Below are positions 1 to 13,395 of a stretch of DNA of 64,000 nucleotides, in pieces (the stretch's first letter is position 1; each line of letters opens with the position of its first letter). Origin of the DNA: Galaxea fascicularis (taxonomy: Eukaryota; Cnidaria; Anthozoa; Scleractinia; Euphylliidae); NCBI GenBank assembly GCA_948470475.1, contig OX419337.1, positions 26,811,372-26,875,371 of the forward strand, read 5' to 3'. A program made the translations under genes and the position numbers. The notes under the pieces are model-generated. The model was given only the letters and a program-made list of their open reading frames with translations, ran no database searches and was not told the DNA's origin.

Positions 1-112
1 AACCTCCAAACTCATGTGCCTCAACGTCTTCACTTCCTTTTTTAGTTCCTCATGCAGAATCGATACTCCTTTTTCTTTGCTCAATCCGATATTTTTAATT
101 TAAGGAAACCGA

Positions 113-289
113 GTGCAGTGGAACCCCGTTCATACGGACACCAAAGGGATATGATAGAGTGCCCGCATTATCCGGATGTCCGAATTAAGCGGGCTAATTT
201 AAGAGAAAATATATGAGCTATTTGGTTGTCGGGACAAAGAAAACTGTCCGTTATAAGCGGGTGTCCATAGAGCGGAGTTTCACTATACT
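113..289. mobile_element. MITE-like element with CAGTGGAACCCCGTT ends
   Basis: CAGTGGAACCCCGTT near 114 is mirrored by AGCGGAGTTTCACTA near 270-285, with internal GGACACC/GGTGTCC words. The arms have diverged. The ends resemble Tc1/mariner-type non-autonomous elements common in cnidarians. Confidence 0.5.
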
Positions 290-3200
290 ACCCCATTGCC
301 ATTAACTTTTTCTCTATGTTAAGCTCCCCACACTTGCAGAAGGCCACTGAGACTGCATTTAACGCAACCATTGCATATTGCATTATACAACTCGGCAAGA
401 TTTTAGTTCCACCATTTACTAAACAAATAACTGAGATACCATTTGTCAGTGCGCGTGTGCTCTGATAACGCACGGATGACGTCAAAACGTGGTGTTAACA
501 AACAAGGACGCTACAAGCCGCAGGCCAGAAGCGTGACTGATGTTCTGACCACGTGTTGAAGTCCTCCGTGCGTTAGCAGAGCAAACACGCACTGACAGAG
601 GGACATTGTTTTATACTTGCTTTTAATTATGACGTCGTTTGTGCGTCTATACCTTAATCCCAAACTCTCCTTGGCCAATCTAAATGCGACGTTAACAACG
701 TCCGTTGTGAAAAGGATAATAAAACCTTCATTCAAAAGGTTTACAGACCATCGTCCTAGCTGTTTTCCCGATGCAAAGTCACTTACATACTCTTACTTTG
801 TTATGTCTGAAGGAGGAAGGATAAACGAAGGAAGTTAGGGGAAATAATGTCAACAGCGTAATAACAACTTCCCCTTAAAAGTTAAAAAAAAATACTATTA
901 ATTAAAGAAAATCAGCGACTATCAATTTTATTTTCCTGTTATGACTCTTAGTAGTTTTACCACCAATTCATCATATTAGATCATAATTAGAATAGATATA
1001 GGTTTCCTCTAATAAGCTTTAAGGTTTTGATACTTTAATAAAGTTTCCATTTGTCTGTTATGTTCCGTTCAGGTATAGCACAGATATACAAACGCGTATA
1101 CATCATTCACAATTATTAACGATACAAAAATTTTTTGGAGAAGGAGGAGTTCAAATATTCTTGGTCCTGGAAGCGGTCACCTGTGTTTTCTAATTTTAGG
1201 TCCACGCGTCTCAGGAACAGTGAAACAATGATTTAGAAGTCAATTAAGTCGGAAACAAAGGCTAAAACAATTTATTTGCATGTGTAAATAACTTCCTAAG
1301 TTGTTTTGCAATCCACAAAAAACTGTGAAGCACGTGTGATTTTCATTTATCGCACAGAGGTTTTGTTCTTTGTTCGTTTCTGTATTAATACCAAACTATT
1401 TCTTTCATTCCCGAGCGTATCTGACATCAAAAATAAATAAATATTTTAGCAAACTATCGAAGATCGAAAAGTACCATAGTAAAGAACGGCTTGCAGACAA
1501 CCAACATTCTTTATTATATACGAAAACAACAACTACAATTTTGTTACCCACAGTTAGAACAGCTATTCGAGGTGGTTAACAATTCACAATAAATTTTGAT
1601 TTAAAATAAATGAATAAATAGAAGAAATAGAGCTCTGTTTAGAAAACGCGGCTTAGGAACTTCTTTATAGACAATCCCAGTATTTTTTAATTTGGTCCAT
1701 TAGCTGTATGGAAACTGTTCAAACCACCTTGAACACCATGATCAGAAATAGTACCTCGTTATACTATGGCTCAGTACTACAAATCAACAGTACCACACGA
1801 GTGTTTGTGTGAATTGCCAATACTGGATGCACGGAGACTTAATTGTTGTGTGTGTTTGCTATTGTTTACCAAAAAATTAAAAAAAGACAATTAGAGAACA
1901 TCTGTTTTATTGTAAACTTTATGCTTTTGCCGACGACTTGCCTGTGCAGTTTGCATTCTTTTCGCTCTTCTTAGTTAGAAAATTGTGGTTTTAGTGTAAT
2001 TACTAAATCTGCTTTTATCGTAAATGCCCTGTTTTGAGGATTTTAACAACAGCCAGATCAAAACAGTTTGTATATTCAAAAAAACTGATTGAATGCTTGT
2101 CATTAAAGAAGCTATTAAATTCAGCCAGCTTTTGTTTGGAGGTAACTTCAACAATATCAAGGAAACCATATACGCAAACAGATTAATTCTGTCCAATTGT
2201 CCTAGAGTAGACCAACACCTATTTCAACAGTCAAGGAACAGAAAGCCTGAATTTTGACTCGTCGATTTTATACAGATTGCTTTTACGTCTAAAACAATGA
2301 ACGAAAAGGAAACTTCAATTTTAATATTGTCCGTTATACAAGGATTTCTGGTGAACGTGTTCAAAAAGTGGTGTTTTGTTACTTTCCAAGGACAATTAAC
2401 AAATGAGTTGCACCGTACCGATGCGACGTTACTACCACGTGCTGGTCATGTGACAACCCCTGTTAAACCGACATCCTCCGACACAGTAGGGGAGGGCTCG
2501 CTCTATTTCTCTGTTAACTTACCAGAGCAAAACAAAGATTTCAAACGAGCTCAAAACTAGTAAAAACGTGGATTATTTAGCTCGTGCTCTTGCAGGTTAT
2601 CCGAACCCCACAGTCATGTGCCGTCAAGTAAGGCTGAAGATAAAGCTTATTTTACAGCTTTGATCGAAGGGAGCCTCTGACTAAACGTTGAGCAGTTTCC
2701 AGAAGTCGCTCTAGAAATGCCATTTGTTTTTTCAAGCCTTAGCTACGACAGTAAAAAGTATTTTCTGTAGCAACGACGACAGCAACAGTAACTCTATTCA
2801 TTTCAGGTGACTTGCGTCGCCATATTTGTTATAACTACATTACACTCAAGCAATCGAAACTACTCTTAAAGGTAGGAAGGCAGGTGATAAAAAGGAATCG
2901 CATAACAAAAGAACGTAGTTCTCGTGGACTAATAGCTTCCTGGTCGAAGCTACAAATGAAACATTGCATGACAAACAACAGAGAGATAGGGAGGGGGAGT
3001 GGGTAATTCGGCCCGCGCACAGGGCATGGTGAGAAACCGTTGTGCGCGAATTGAGGGGAGGGAGGATTTCCATTTCCCTTTAACTAGGGCCCCTCGTTTC
3101 GCACGCAGCCTATTCGAAGAAAGATTAAAGAGGAGCCAGATCCGGTTGATATTCACGCTGGAATGTAATCTAGCCGTTAAGGTTATGGAAGATGGTATTT

Positions 3201-3370
3201 CTTCATGTAGATTTTGTCATATCTACAGGCAGCCCGATCAGTTTATACTTGAATAAGTGACATCGTGTAAGTGGGCTAACGTGCCACCCGCTCTAATCAG
3301 TGGTGGGGATGAACCGCTAAGGTCCCACGATCCTCTCTTGTCCGTTATTACCACTACACTCAGTAATAGG
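290..3370. other. no gene seen
   Basis: AT-rich sequence with only short, unconvincing frames. Confidence 0.5.
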
Positions 3371-3543
3371 CCATTTCCGAATTATCTCGGACCTCTTTTT
3401 CAAAGCGAGTCTTGTCCTCATCCTTTGATATTCAAATCAATTTTCATTCACATGAAAATGAGTTTAATTTGCGTGTGAATGAAAATTGATTTGCTTATGA
3501 AAGACTCGCTTTGAAAAAGAGGCCTAAGGTAGTTCGGAAATGG
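3371..3543. mobile_element. 173-bp foldback (MITE-like) element
   Basis: CCATTTCCGAA at 3371 is mirrored by TTCGGAAATGG ending at 3543. The inner arms with CTCTTTTTCAAAGCGAGTC and AATCAATTTTCATTCACA are also mirrored, leaving a loop near 3455. Almost the whole element is a stem. No coding capacity. Confidence 0.65.
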
Positions 3544-4726
3544 ATATTGGCACACGGGCTCTTATGTCGGTCGTACACCATCAATATACAAACTTGGATA
3601 CGGTCAACATATGCAGATCAGTACATGTTAAGGCATGCCTAGACGCGAATCTCAAGGCCCTTAAACACCTGCGTCTAGATTTAGGACACTCGCGCAAACA
3701 GAACGCACCGTTTACAAATTGAATATGAGCCAGTGCACATTGTTATGTTTACGGACTCGTTATGCGCGTTTATATCTGAGATTTCTAGCATTCCGCAAAA
3801 CCACGCGAAGATTAGATGAAAAGCTCCTATTCGCGTGATAGTGATAATAATGAAGGCCGTCTTGGCCCAAGCTTGTCGGATATCTACCTTAACCTTCGGC
3901 TTTGGCAGGTAACGCAAGCATTGGAGTTTGTAATCATGGCTAGGTACCACTGAGTGAAATAGACAAAGTTGCATTCATTAATCTTCAAATCAGAGTAGCA
4001 TCAAACCATGTCTGATTGTCCACCTGGTTGCAGTGTGAACCTGAACATGCCTATAAGGAACATTCAATGATCTCTTTTGCTATCTGAATTCTTTTAGGGA
4101 TGTTTCCTCTTTTTGACACAGCAGCTTGAGGGTTTCCTTCATTTCCGTTACTGGCCCATTAACTCAAGTCTGCAGTTTTCTCTTCATACTAAGTTACTCA
4201 GGTTAGTAGAGTATTTTTGAAAGATTAATCTTGTTCATCATGTGTTACAACCGTGAACGTGAGTAGCCAAAATTCTACTGAGTTATTACTGTATGTCGGT
4301 ACTGTTACTTCAAATCATCTCATTTTTATTGTTTGTATCTTAATTTACTTTTCTCTAGTTTTGATTCCCCTTCCCCTTTTAAACGTTCATTCTTGTGTTG
4401 ATTTCTCACTCAGTTCCGCACCAAACCAATACATGTAATACATGTACGGTGAAAGTTGCGTACTATCGACTGCGCATGTCCATTCAGTGACTTGCAACCC
4501 TAAATTTAATGCTTACGCCCATATCAAGTGCTTATACATAAGTAAATCGAAAAGGTGCCACCTTTCTCAGTTCTCCGTTTCTGCTACTAAACTGAAATTG
4601 TATGGTCTTCTTACTGACGTCATGATAGGCCACGGACCATCCCTAAATCTCTCCCCAGCGTGGTATGCTATTATCCCAGCTCACACCGTTTTCTATTTTG
4701 CACGCATGCAGCAACGTCGCCTCCGT

Positions 4727-4746
4727 GGGGTGGGGTGGGGTGGGGT
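4727..4746 (+). repeat. (GGGGT)n, G-quadruplex candidate
   Basis: Four GGGG runs separated by single T bases; the spacing fits an intramolecular G-quadruplex. Confidence 0.55.
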
Positions 4747-4749
4747 GCA

Positions 4750-5063
4750 TAGCGAGTAAAGTAACGTAAAGTAAAACTTTATTCACACAGGGTAGCCCAT
4801 TCAGCTCTAAGGCTGGTCTCCATAGGGGCCCTGTATCTTAAAACTAAATTACGTACATCAAGAAATTTTCATGTAAAAGGGAGTTCATTAAAAATTTCTG
4901 CGCCAGTAAAAAGAAAGGTCCTTTTTCCAAAATTTTGTTTAACGTTTGGTAAGGATAGCCTCATACTTTGCCTTGCGAGTAGGCGCAAAAGGCAAACACT
5001 TAGCAACCACCTAAGTCTCTTGTAAACAAAATCAAAAATGAAAAATATAATAACATTGTTCAC
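4750..5063 (-). mobile_element. 3' fragment of a CR1/L2-type LINE
   Basis: The minus frame ends in FGKRTFLFTGAEIFNELPFT, resembling the C-terminal end of CR1/L2-like reverse transcriptase ORFs (GQRSF..SGAKIWNSLP type). The usual tryptophan codon after it is TGA here, so the copy is broken. A short 3' tail containing AATAAAG follows down to about 4750. No reverse transcriptase core remains. Confidence 0.5.
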
Positions 5064-6054
5064 ATCTTTAGCCCCTAAAAAAAATTAACTTGATTTTTTC
5101 TTCAGTTCTCCTCCTAAAATTCACTTTTCGTCACGACAGCCTAGCAATAAACAAACAAGCTCATGATGAAGTGTCTTTAAAATCGGCACTCTTAACCTTA
5201 CGGTATTAACGAACTTTTTACATGTTTTATCCAGCTAATTTATACTTAAACTGCGAAGAGTGTTAAATTAAGATTATGAAAACTGTACCAAGTTTTGATT
5301 TTTGCTTTTATTCAAACTACTTTTACACCAAACTCATTGATAATCACCTTCGTAGGTGGATGCCCGTTCGAATTTGTAATTAACAGTAAAGGAGGAAAAC
5401 ACTTTGGGTTTTGGCTAAGTAAGCAATGGAGAGCTAGACAGCACTTGCACCTCTTGACATTTTAAAAATGTCACTTATTTTAAGTGTAACTTTAATTAGG
5501 CAAAACAAAAATAGAACGGATAAAGAACGGATAGAGGACCAGCAGTTGGTCTACTAGTGAGCAGAAACTAGCATTTGTTTCCTTTGGCCACAGATGGCAG
5601 GATAGAATGAACTGCAGCTTGACAAATTCGGTCACTTGAAGTTTTGAACCTATTTTTATTTGAACCGCAAGAATCCTCAAGACTTGACTTTGCTTCATTG
5701 TTGTTATTTTCTTCATCAAAACACTTGAGATTCTCAGTTTCAAAGGCGCTCTGTCAAATATCTTTCGCAGTTTTAACTATGCAAACCATAGCAAAGGCCC
5801 TTTGCTCGTATAGAGAAGTTTTCATTTAAGTACCCCATGATAAAAATGAATTTAAGAGAGTTTTCAAATAAATTGCAATTTTCAATTTTGCTTTTTTCAA
5901 ACTTAAAGGTCGTACAATCGCAGTCACCAAGGCCAGGAAAATTAATGTGAATTGCAAAAAATGATGATAAGGGTAAATAAAAATCAGTTTTCAGTTATGG
6001 AAGAAACACCAGACCATCGTGACTGTAATCACCAATTTGAACCAAACTAAGGAC

Positions 6055-6325
6055 GTTTTCAATCGAGTGTCTGAAAACCAAAACCAAAGGAATATTACTC
6101 CAGCCAATCACAACCGACCGAAACAATGCAATGAGCCAATCAGAATCAAAAGCAGTTACATGTAACTGGTGCCAAGCGCGGGAAAACGCACAGTCAAGTC
6201 ATGATTGCTTTTGGTTTTGCTTCTCATTGGTTGAGAAAGTGAAGCGAGTTTTACTTGCCAATCAGAAAGCGAAGAAATGCAAAGCCAAAGCAAACGTAAT
6301 TACCATTCTACACTCGGTTGAAAAC
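6055..6325. mobile_element. MITE with GTTTTCAATCGAGTGT terminal repeats and CCAAT boxes
   Basis: GTTTTCAATCGAGTGT (6055-6070) is mirrored by ACACTCGGTTGAAAAC (6310-6325), 14 of 16 matching. The interior holds several CCAAT or ATTGG words and CCAAAACCAAA/TTTGGTTTTG blocks. The 144-codon open frame that starts inside runs out of the element and is not considered a gene. Confidence 0.65.
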
Positions 6326-6742
6326 TGCTCTGTGAAGGTAACATCACCCCCAGGAACCATTTCCCACTCTCAGCTGTACATATTTTTCAAGGCAATCACA
6401 GGAAAAGTTTTTTTGAACTCGAAACTATGTAGAAACAGTCACATCAACAAGTATTTCTGGTATTTCAATTCTGTGGGAACACACAAAGTTCTCTGTTTCA
6501 ATTCCTTTTCAAAGCAACCATCGATCGTTTTTTTCATAGATGTTAAACCAAGTACTTTGGAATAAAAGAGGGGCTGCCTCTTGAAGTACATTTTGCAAGA
6601 ACGAACTCGCCAAGGTAGCTATGTTCTTTAAAAATTTGAAACGGATCAGGAATCTTTGTTCGAATTTCGAGCTTTGCATTGACGTCTTTCTTAGTCTATT
6701 TAAGTCTATACAAACACAAAATTTCCCGCCGACTGTTTTCTC

Positions 6743-6860
6743 TTAACCCTTTTTAAAAACCCTTAGAGTGATCAGCATCAAATTTCTCCTTGTAATATCA
6801 ACGCTTTAATAATCAGAGTGGTTATGAGAATTAAGGACATGATCACACAAGATGAAATTG
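6743..6860. mobile_element. TTAACCCTTT-type MITE copy 1, truncated
   Basis: Starts TTAACCCTTTTT, then the family core GAGTGATCAGCATC followed by AAATTTCTCCTTGTAATATC. The second terminus is missing. Confidence 0.5.
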
Positions 6861-7165
6861 AAAATTTTGATCTTCCCACGCTAAAGTGGGTGATTCGCTT
6901 CTAGCCCACTTCGTTACAATTTCGTTACCAAAGGGGGCCATTAATACTCAACCGTTTTCTAAACTCGTAATCTGCGACAAGGGGCAAGCCCATGCGTGGC
7001 CGGTAGTATAAGTCAAGGCTAAAATAGTTTCACCTGTCCCCGACATTTTGCTTGGTTTTCAGTTTAGTCTAAATAATATTTTCTTTAAAACGCAAAGCTC
7101 CATATTGAGTTTATTTTCTTTTCACGCCCACTTTCTCCGGTCAGTTCGTCTTCCGTTTTGCTCTT

Positions 7166-7550
7166 TGTGACCATTTAAATGAAAGCCAATGAGCATTACG
7201 TCTCTGTAGGGCGTTTTCTCATGCTCGTCTTAGTTGTTCAATTTTTGAGTCTGTGGATGAAACCCTAAAGTGTGACCATTCAAATGAAAGCTACTGAGCA
7301 GTACTTTCCTGTGATGCTGTTTATTATGCTGTGTTTCTCACTTTTGAATCTGTTGGAGAAATCGTAACCAGCGCTCCAAGCTCACTTTTTCAAAAAGTCG
7401 CCTTTTGGCGACCTTCAATTGTAAAATGCCACAATTTTAATCGCCAAATATTTTTTCCACTCGCCATGGCAAGCAAAATGGTCACAACTTGGCTAACGTG
7501 TGACCATTCAAACTTTCCTGCGGTGCTATTTTTATGCTGTACAAGGTGTT
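7166..7550 (+). repeat. dispersed ~106-bp repeat, block 1 (about 3 units)
   Basis: Units begin GTGACCATTCAAATGAAAGC and continue through GAGCAGTACTTTCCTGTG and TTTTGAATCTGTTGG. Two adjacent units sit at 7166 and 7270, with a fragment at 7497. The open frames here are accidental. Confidence 0.6.
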
Positions 7551-8389
7551 CCTAATTAATAATCTAATACTAATTCTAAAATGTTTAGAATTTGCGTGAC
7601 CTTAAAATAGAAATTAACCGCGAATACTCATCGAATTCACTGTTATCATCAAGGTTAATTTATTTAATTCAGTTTTTATTCTGCACCTGATGCATGGAAT
7701 ACCGAGTCCCTTTGAAGCAGTGAAAAGCTAAGAGACTTATTCATTCAGTGTCTACTTTATTTTCATCACTCGCCTACTTGTTCACATTTCTGCGTGATGC
7801 ACAGCTTCCAGTCTGCATAGTATCTTGTCACGGATCACGCTTGTAACTACATGTGAAAAATACTAATCGTTATATACCAAATCAAGTGCTTCTTGCTCAA
7901 TCCATAATAAAACTGAAAAGGCGGCGAAGCTTTCACATTAAGCACGTACCTCAAGTTAATACCAACTAATTCAATTGTCTCCAGATATAGCTGAAAGACT
8001 GCAAGAAACTGGCAAATCTTGTGAAGCAAATCGTTTGCGGCTCAATTATTTTAAGTTTCCTATTTAAAAATTTAAGTCATCCTCGCTCACCTGTATTCCT
8101 TAGTTTACAAACCTCAATTTTTCTGATACCATCAATTCTCAAAATTTCAGCTTTATCTCACCGCCTTCACTTCCATTTCAAATACAATGTGCGTTGTTTC
8201 ATTATGTCAGTTCTGATAAAGCCTTTCTAACGAGCCTCTCCATTTTAATGAAAGTTGTGACAACAGTGCACCTGTGAGGTGTATGGGGAGCTGATTTATC
8301 TTATTGAGGTTTAGATAACGGTGGATGTTGTTCTGAGCACTTCTTTCCTAGTGGTTCCATGTGAGTGTTTAATGTGCTGCACAATAAGT

Positions 8390-8545
8390 TTTGAGTCCGT
8401 TAATGAAATCGGCCTAACGTGTAACCATTCAAATGAAAGCTACAGAGCAATGTTTTCCTGTGGTGCTGTTATCTATGTCGATAGAATCTTAAAGTACGCC
8501 ATTCGAATGAAACGTATTGAGTTTAATTCTGCCTTGGTCTCCGAT
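8390..8545 (+). repeat. dispersed ~106-bp repeat, block 2
   Basis: Contains GTAACCATTCAAATGAAAGC, then GAGCAATGTTTTCCTGTGG. A second start (CGCCATTCGAATGAAACG) follows about 75 bases on. Confidence 0.5.
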
Positions 8546-9254
8546 CCCTTATTACGAAGTGCACTTACTCAGTGTTACTTGGCAACATTTTAGTCAGAGT
8601 GTGAATGAAATCCTTAGGTGTAAATGACGACAGGGTTAAAAAAAATCCTCAAGGTGAACAATTTGTTTGAAAACTAGAGGCAGTTTTTCGTTGTGATCCT
8701 GTTTATTATTAGCCTAAGGATGGGCTTTCAGCTCGTAAATAGAATAACAAAGTGTGGCCACCTCCACAGAAAAAACCACCCGCAAAATAATTTTCTGTGA
8801 AGATGTTCCTTACACTCACTCGGAACAAGGTGCTTCTGAGCAGTACTACCCTCCATTTTATTAAGGCTGTATATGAAGTTCTGTTAGCGTATCTACAGAT
8901 AAGTCATAAGCAAACCACTGTATGCGTGAAAGCTTGCTTATGCGTATTTTACCTCGTTGTCAACTAAATTTCAAACTTTCCTCGTAGTTTCGAATTCTTA
9001 AGCACCATTTCGACCATTTGTCATCGCCCACTCGATCTTTAGGTTTTTACTTTTGTCTCTGTGAATTTTTAATGTAAGTTGATTGGTTTACTCTTTTACT
9101 ACATTCATATTTTTAGTGGTGTTCTTTAAAATCCTATGATAGAAGTACTTTGTCACCCAGGCACAGATGCAGATTTCTTTTTCAAACCGGGCACTAAAAG
9201 ATCAGTTTTGTAAGCGAACTTTAAGAACTGCAGAAAAGTAACACGAAAGGTGAC

Positions 9255-9535
9255 TTCTTTGTGGCGTTCATACGAATGATCGTACCGTAAGGATTTCACC
9301 CACAGACGTGAACTTTGGCACCACCTACAACAGCATAAAAAACAGCACCACAGGAAAGTACTGCTCAGAAGCTGTCATTATAATTGTCACAGTTTAGGAT
9401 TTCACCCACAGACTGAGAACGTAGAGCCACCTTTTACCACATACGAAACCGATACATAGCAAAGTACTCCTCAGCAGCTTTCATTTGAATGCTCAAACTA
9501 GGATTTTGTCCGAGGACTGAAAAGTTAGATCCCCT
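9255..9535 (-). repeat. dispersed ~106-bp repeat, block 3 (reverse)
   Basis: At least two reverse-complement units with GGATTTCACCCACAGAC, ACAGCACCACAGGAAAGTAC and GCTTTCATTTGAATG. Confidence 0.55.
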
Positions 9536-9539
9536 TTGT

Positions 9540-12500
9540 ATTTCGTGAACATAGTCACGACTATAACCCATGCGAAGCACTATGATTAATCCGTATCAGA
9601 TTAAAGCACATATTATTCAGTGGATTCCAAGTTGATAGTCACACTTAAGATGTTATCCCACGGACAGAAAGCTTCAACATTTTAGAGCTACATTAACTGA
9701 TTTAATGCTCAATTCTTGACATGAAAGCGAAACGATTTATTTTCTTTCACTCTCAATTACATAAATAAATAGTGACAATAATGTGACGTTTTCGAATTTC
9801 ACTCCCCATCGATGCCATACAACAAATTTGTAAATTGCATTCCCAAGATATTTCTTAGCTTTCTCCCAAGTCATTAAAAGAATTTTTTCCTGAATTTTTC
9901 AGTTCAAAGAACTCAAAACAGCTTTTCGAATTTTTTTTTTTGTGGCTTTAAGTCGCTCCTCCCACGTTTAAGAGATTTTAGGAATAAGGAGGGAAGACTA
10001 ACAAAACTGCATGGTTTGTAAAAGTCAGCGATTAAGGCACTTTTCTCTTATCTCTATTTTGTCCTCGAAATCGTTATCAGGATCTCCCTTGACTCGCTTT
10101 TCCAATAGATATGTTTACCTAAAACATGTTTAACTCAGTGAAGATAGCAAATCTCGTCAATTTGTCTCAAATATTTTGTATTTTAACTTGAGGGGCCGGA
10201 GTTTGCTTGACGTAACCTTTTTCCTTTGATGTTATCCGCCAGGCGGTGCAGCAGCTGTTCTTAATATTGTTAGTTGTTGAAGGAAAAGTATGCTTTTTCT
10301 CATACACTGCAATATAGGAATTGTTGAATTTCTGTCTTTTGAAGTGTTGGAAATATGTAAGAGAACACAGTTTAACCTTTAAAATATTCTTCTCGTCCTG
10401 AAGTTTTTTTTTTTTAATCACAAAGGACTATAACTTACGTAACCGCACATGATATCTAACAGAGAAAATTAAAACCCAAACTTTGTTGGTTAGAATTTTA
10501 TCAAAGTAGCATCTTAACTTATATCTGATACTCATAAATGATATGCAATTTTAAAACCATCCCTAGGGCAGTGATATTTTTGTCACGAATTCAAAAGCAC
10601 GAAGAGGGGGCAACTAAAATTTTTTTAAAACACAAACACTTTGTTGCCTCGGGTGAAACACAGAGGGTTTCAGTAATTACAGTAGGAAGTCAAAAATTGA
10701 TCTGAAAAAGACGGTCTGCACCCGCTCCTGTACATAACAAAGAAATGATAGATCTTTCAGCCAATTTTAAGTGTAAAGCATGAGAGACAATGTGTTATCG
10801 AAGGTAGCTCCAATGTTATCAAACGGGATTTTTAACACCGCGAAACAAGCAGACGGCCAACTTTGAGCTGTTTAGATGACGTATTTTTATAGGGGAATTT
10901 TCTTGTGTCGCTGTTTTGAAAAATAACGACTCATGTGTGACAGCAGGTCAAATCTTGGATAAAGAGCATGAACTTTTCATATTTTATTAAAAACAACTGT
11001 TACGCAAGCGCAAACCGCTCCGTTTTTTCCTGCGCACACATTGAAAGCATTTTCTATTATATTTTTTTCCCGAGAATACATGAATATAAAAACAATTTCA
11101 AGTATTTATTACAACTTGTATCGTGTTTGCTTGCTAGTTTAAATGGATCTATAGCAAGCTTGTCACCCCCCGATGCGAAAAATAACTAAGTAAAAGGAAT
11201 ATTTTGAAAACTATTAAGTATCATTAAACGAGACGCCTTGATAATTATCGTAAGCCGTTAAACGCAAACCCAATTATATCCCGCTGGTTGGCATTTATTT
11301 CGTCTCCTAAAATCACGTATTGCACACAATGGAAGCCCACTCGGCTTGATGAACCCGTCAGATGCCCTTTTCGGTCCTGCTCAGCCGGCGCGGCAAGCCT
11401 ACCTTAATTAAAAGCGTTAGTTACCATTGTAAAAGTAATTATGCCGACCAAGAGTTATTTTCTAAGACTCATAATGGCTAAAAAACAACACACACCTAAT
11501 ATCTGGCGACACAATCGAGAAAAGTTCATCGGTAATTTAGCGGAGGCGGTCTACCAGGGCCTTTGTCGGCAAGCTGTATAAGCTCTAATTTGGGTTTGTT
11601 TATCGACCGTGGCGAAGGAGGTTCAATGAACTTAGCACAACTTCTCTCTAGGGACTTCCTGAATTAAAATTGCCATATCATCAAACGCAGGGACAAACAA
11701 AAACAGTGATTATCTCTAGCAAAGGGGTTTTTAGGAATTGTTTTTCACGAAACAACAGAGGCAGAGCGCAAGGGCGAAATCTTGTGGTTTCTTAGTGTTT
11801 GAAGGATTTTCCGGTCGTCGATGATTTCAATTTTATCCCCTTTATTTTTGCCACAAACACCGCGAGTTTTTTTATTAATAAATACAACCTTCATCAATCA
11901 CTTTTTTTCCATAGCCTTGGGCGAAGAAGGAAATACGATCGTTTTACACCACGCGGGGTTGTTTATGCGATGTTTAGAAGAGAATTAAACCCAATTTCAC
12001 AGGCGTGAAAGTGGCTTCCATAGCAATGCAAGTTCATGCTGGGTGCCCTCGGCTAAGGACGCACACGCGTAAGTTGGCACGCGGGCGCTCGAACGAAGAG
12101 TGGAGCGTGAAAAGCCATTTATGTGTTTATAAAACAGATCCTGTAGGAGTGCCGGCTTGTCAAAAAGCTTGCCTAGTGATTATTTCAATTATCTGAATAT
12201 GACACCCGAACAGCGGGTAGGAGAAAACGTTTCACACTCTAATGAGGATTGAGTGAAGGGTGCTTGTCTTTGTTCAAACGAAGAGGGATTAAGTATAGCA
12301 ATAGAGTGGAGTGAAAAATAATTATGCGGCCCTTTGCTTGTACTGACTGTGTACTGAACTCTGCTGAAACGCTTTGAAATGGGTGTGAAAAACACTTGAT
12401 TCAAGTTGATAAGCTTTACAAATAAAGTGCTTTCTCTTGAGTCAATTCCAACTTCCGTGCCCAGAGCTTGTTCCAAGTTGATCGAGAAATCGTGGACTTA

Positions 12501-12816
12501 CAAATTATGATTTAATGCTCACCTTAAAATGTAAGCGGCAAGAGAAGAGAGCTGCCAACTCTAAAGGCACAAGTATTTGTTTTAAAGATCGTCATGCTTT
12601 GTTCAGAGCATTCAGTAAAGAGCTTTAAAAGACAAAAGGATTTGAGAAAATGAGTTAGTCTTCGTCGCGATTACCTGTCGAGGCAGACTTGATAACAGAA
12701 CAGTTTCCCTTCTCCAACTCATAAAGTGACAGGGAACCTCTTTTACAATTTTCTGCTGTAGTGCATTATCAGAAAATGTTATTATTTTTCTGGAATTACT
12801 ATGGATGCGGTGAAGA
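9540..12816. other. no gene seen
   Basis: Short accidental frames only; no recognisable repeat beyond homopolymers. Confidence 0.5.
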
Positions 12817-13395
12817 TCACAGAAAATATCCATTGTCAACAAAAGAAAGCGAGTCGTATCTTTGGCAAACCATTTCAAGTGCCATTGTGAAATTAACTCT
12901 TTTTAAGTGCTCGCTACAGCATCCAACATCGACGGACAAAAGCGAAAATTTTAGCTCAAATCCCTGTAGCATAAGACCCTTTGAGATTTCACCAAACACA
13001 AGTTTATGGTTTTCACACCATTTGATAATAAAACAGTTAAAGATATAGCGGCCACCGGAATCGATGAAGTATCTCGATCGGAAAAGGATAACAATTGAAA
13101 AAATACATAACGATTGATAGAATGTTTGTAAATCGTGGACTAATCGAAATGATTTCAGAAAACAAATGGTGTAACTATTTGCTGTGGGAAACGGATTGAA
13201 TTCCTCGCTTTTCGTGATCAGAGAGAGAAGAGAGCCTTGCAAGTGCCCCGCCGTGAACCCATTGTAGTTCATAATAGGAGCCCACTGTTTGCGAAAAACT
13301 TCAGCTATCTCTATAATGATATAGTGGAATAATTCGCACTCAAAAAAGGACACAAATTTGTAGATAACAATGCGAGGAATCCTATCTTCACAGAC
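12817..13395 (-). other. long open frame without ATG, possible decayed coding sequence
   Basis: 193 codons stay open on the minus strand, unusually long for this AT-rich DNA, and the residues are protein-like (EVFRKQWAPIMNYNGFTAGH). A second minus block at 13688-13866 reads GIRFPKFAILFSVKQTHMVP. Neither has a clear start. They lie just past the Sp stop codon on the same strand. I do not recognise the family. Confidence 0.3.

Noticed and set aside
6131..6565. 144-codon plus-strand frame
   Set aside because: Begins inside a MITE and runs through its terminal repeat; no protein similarity recognised.
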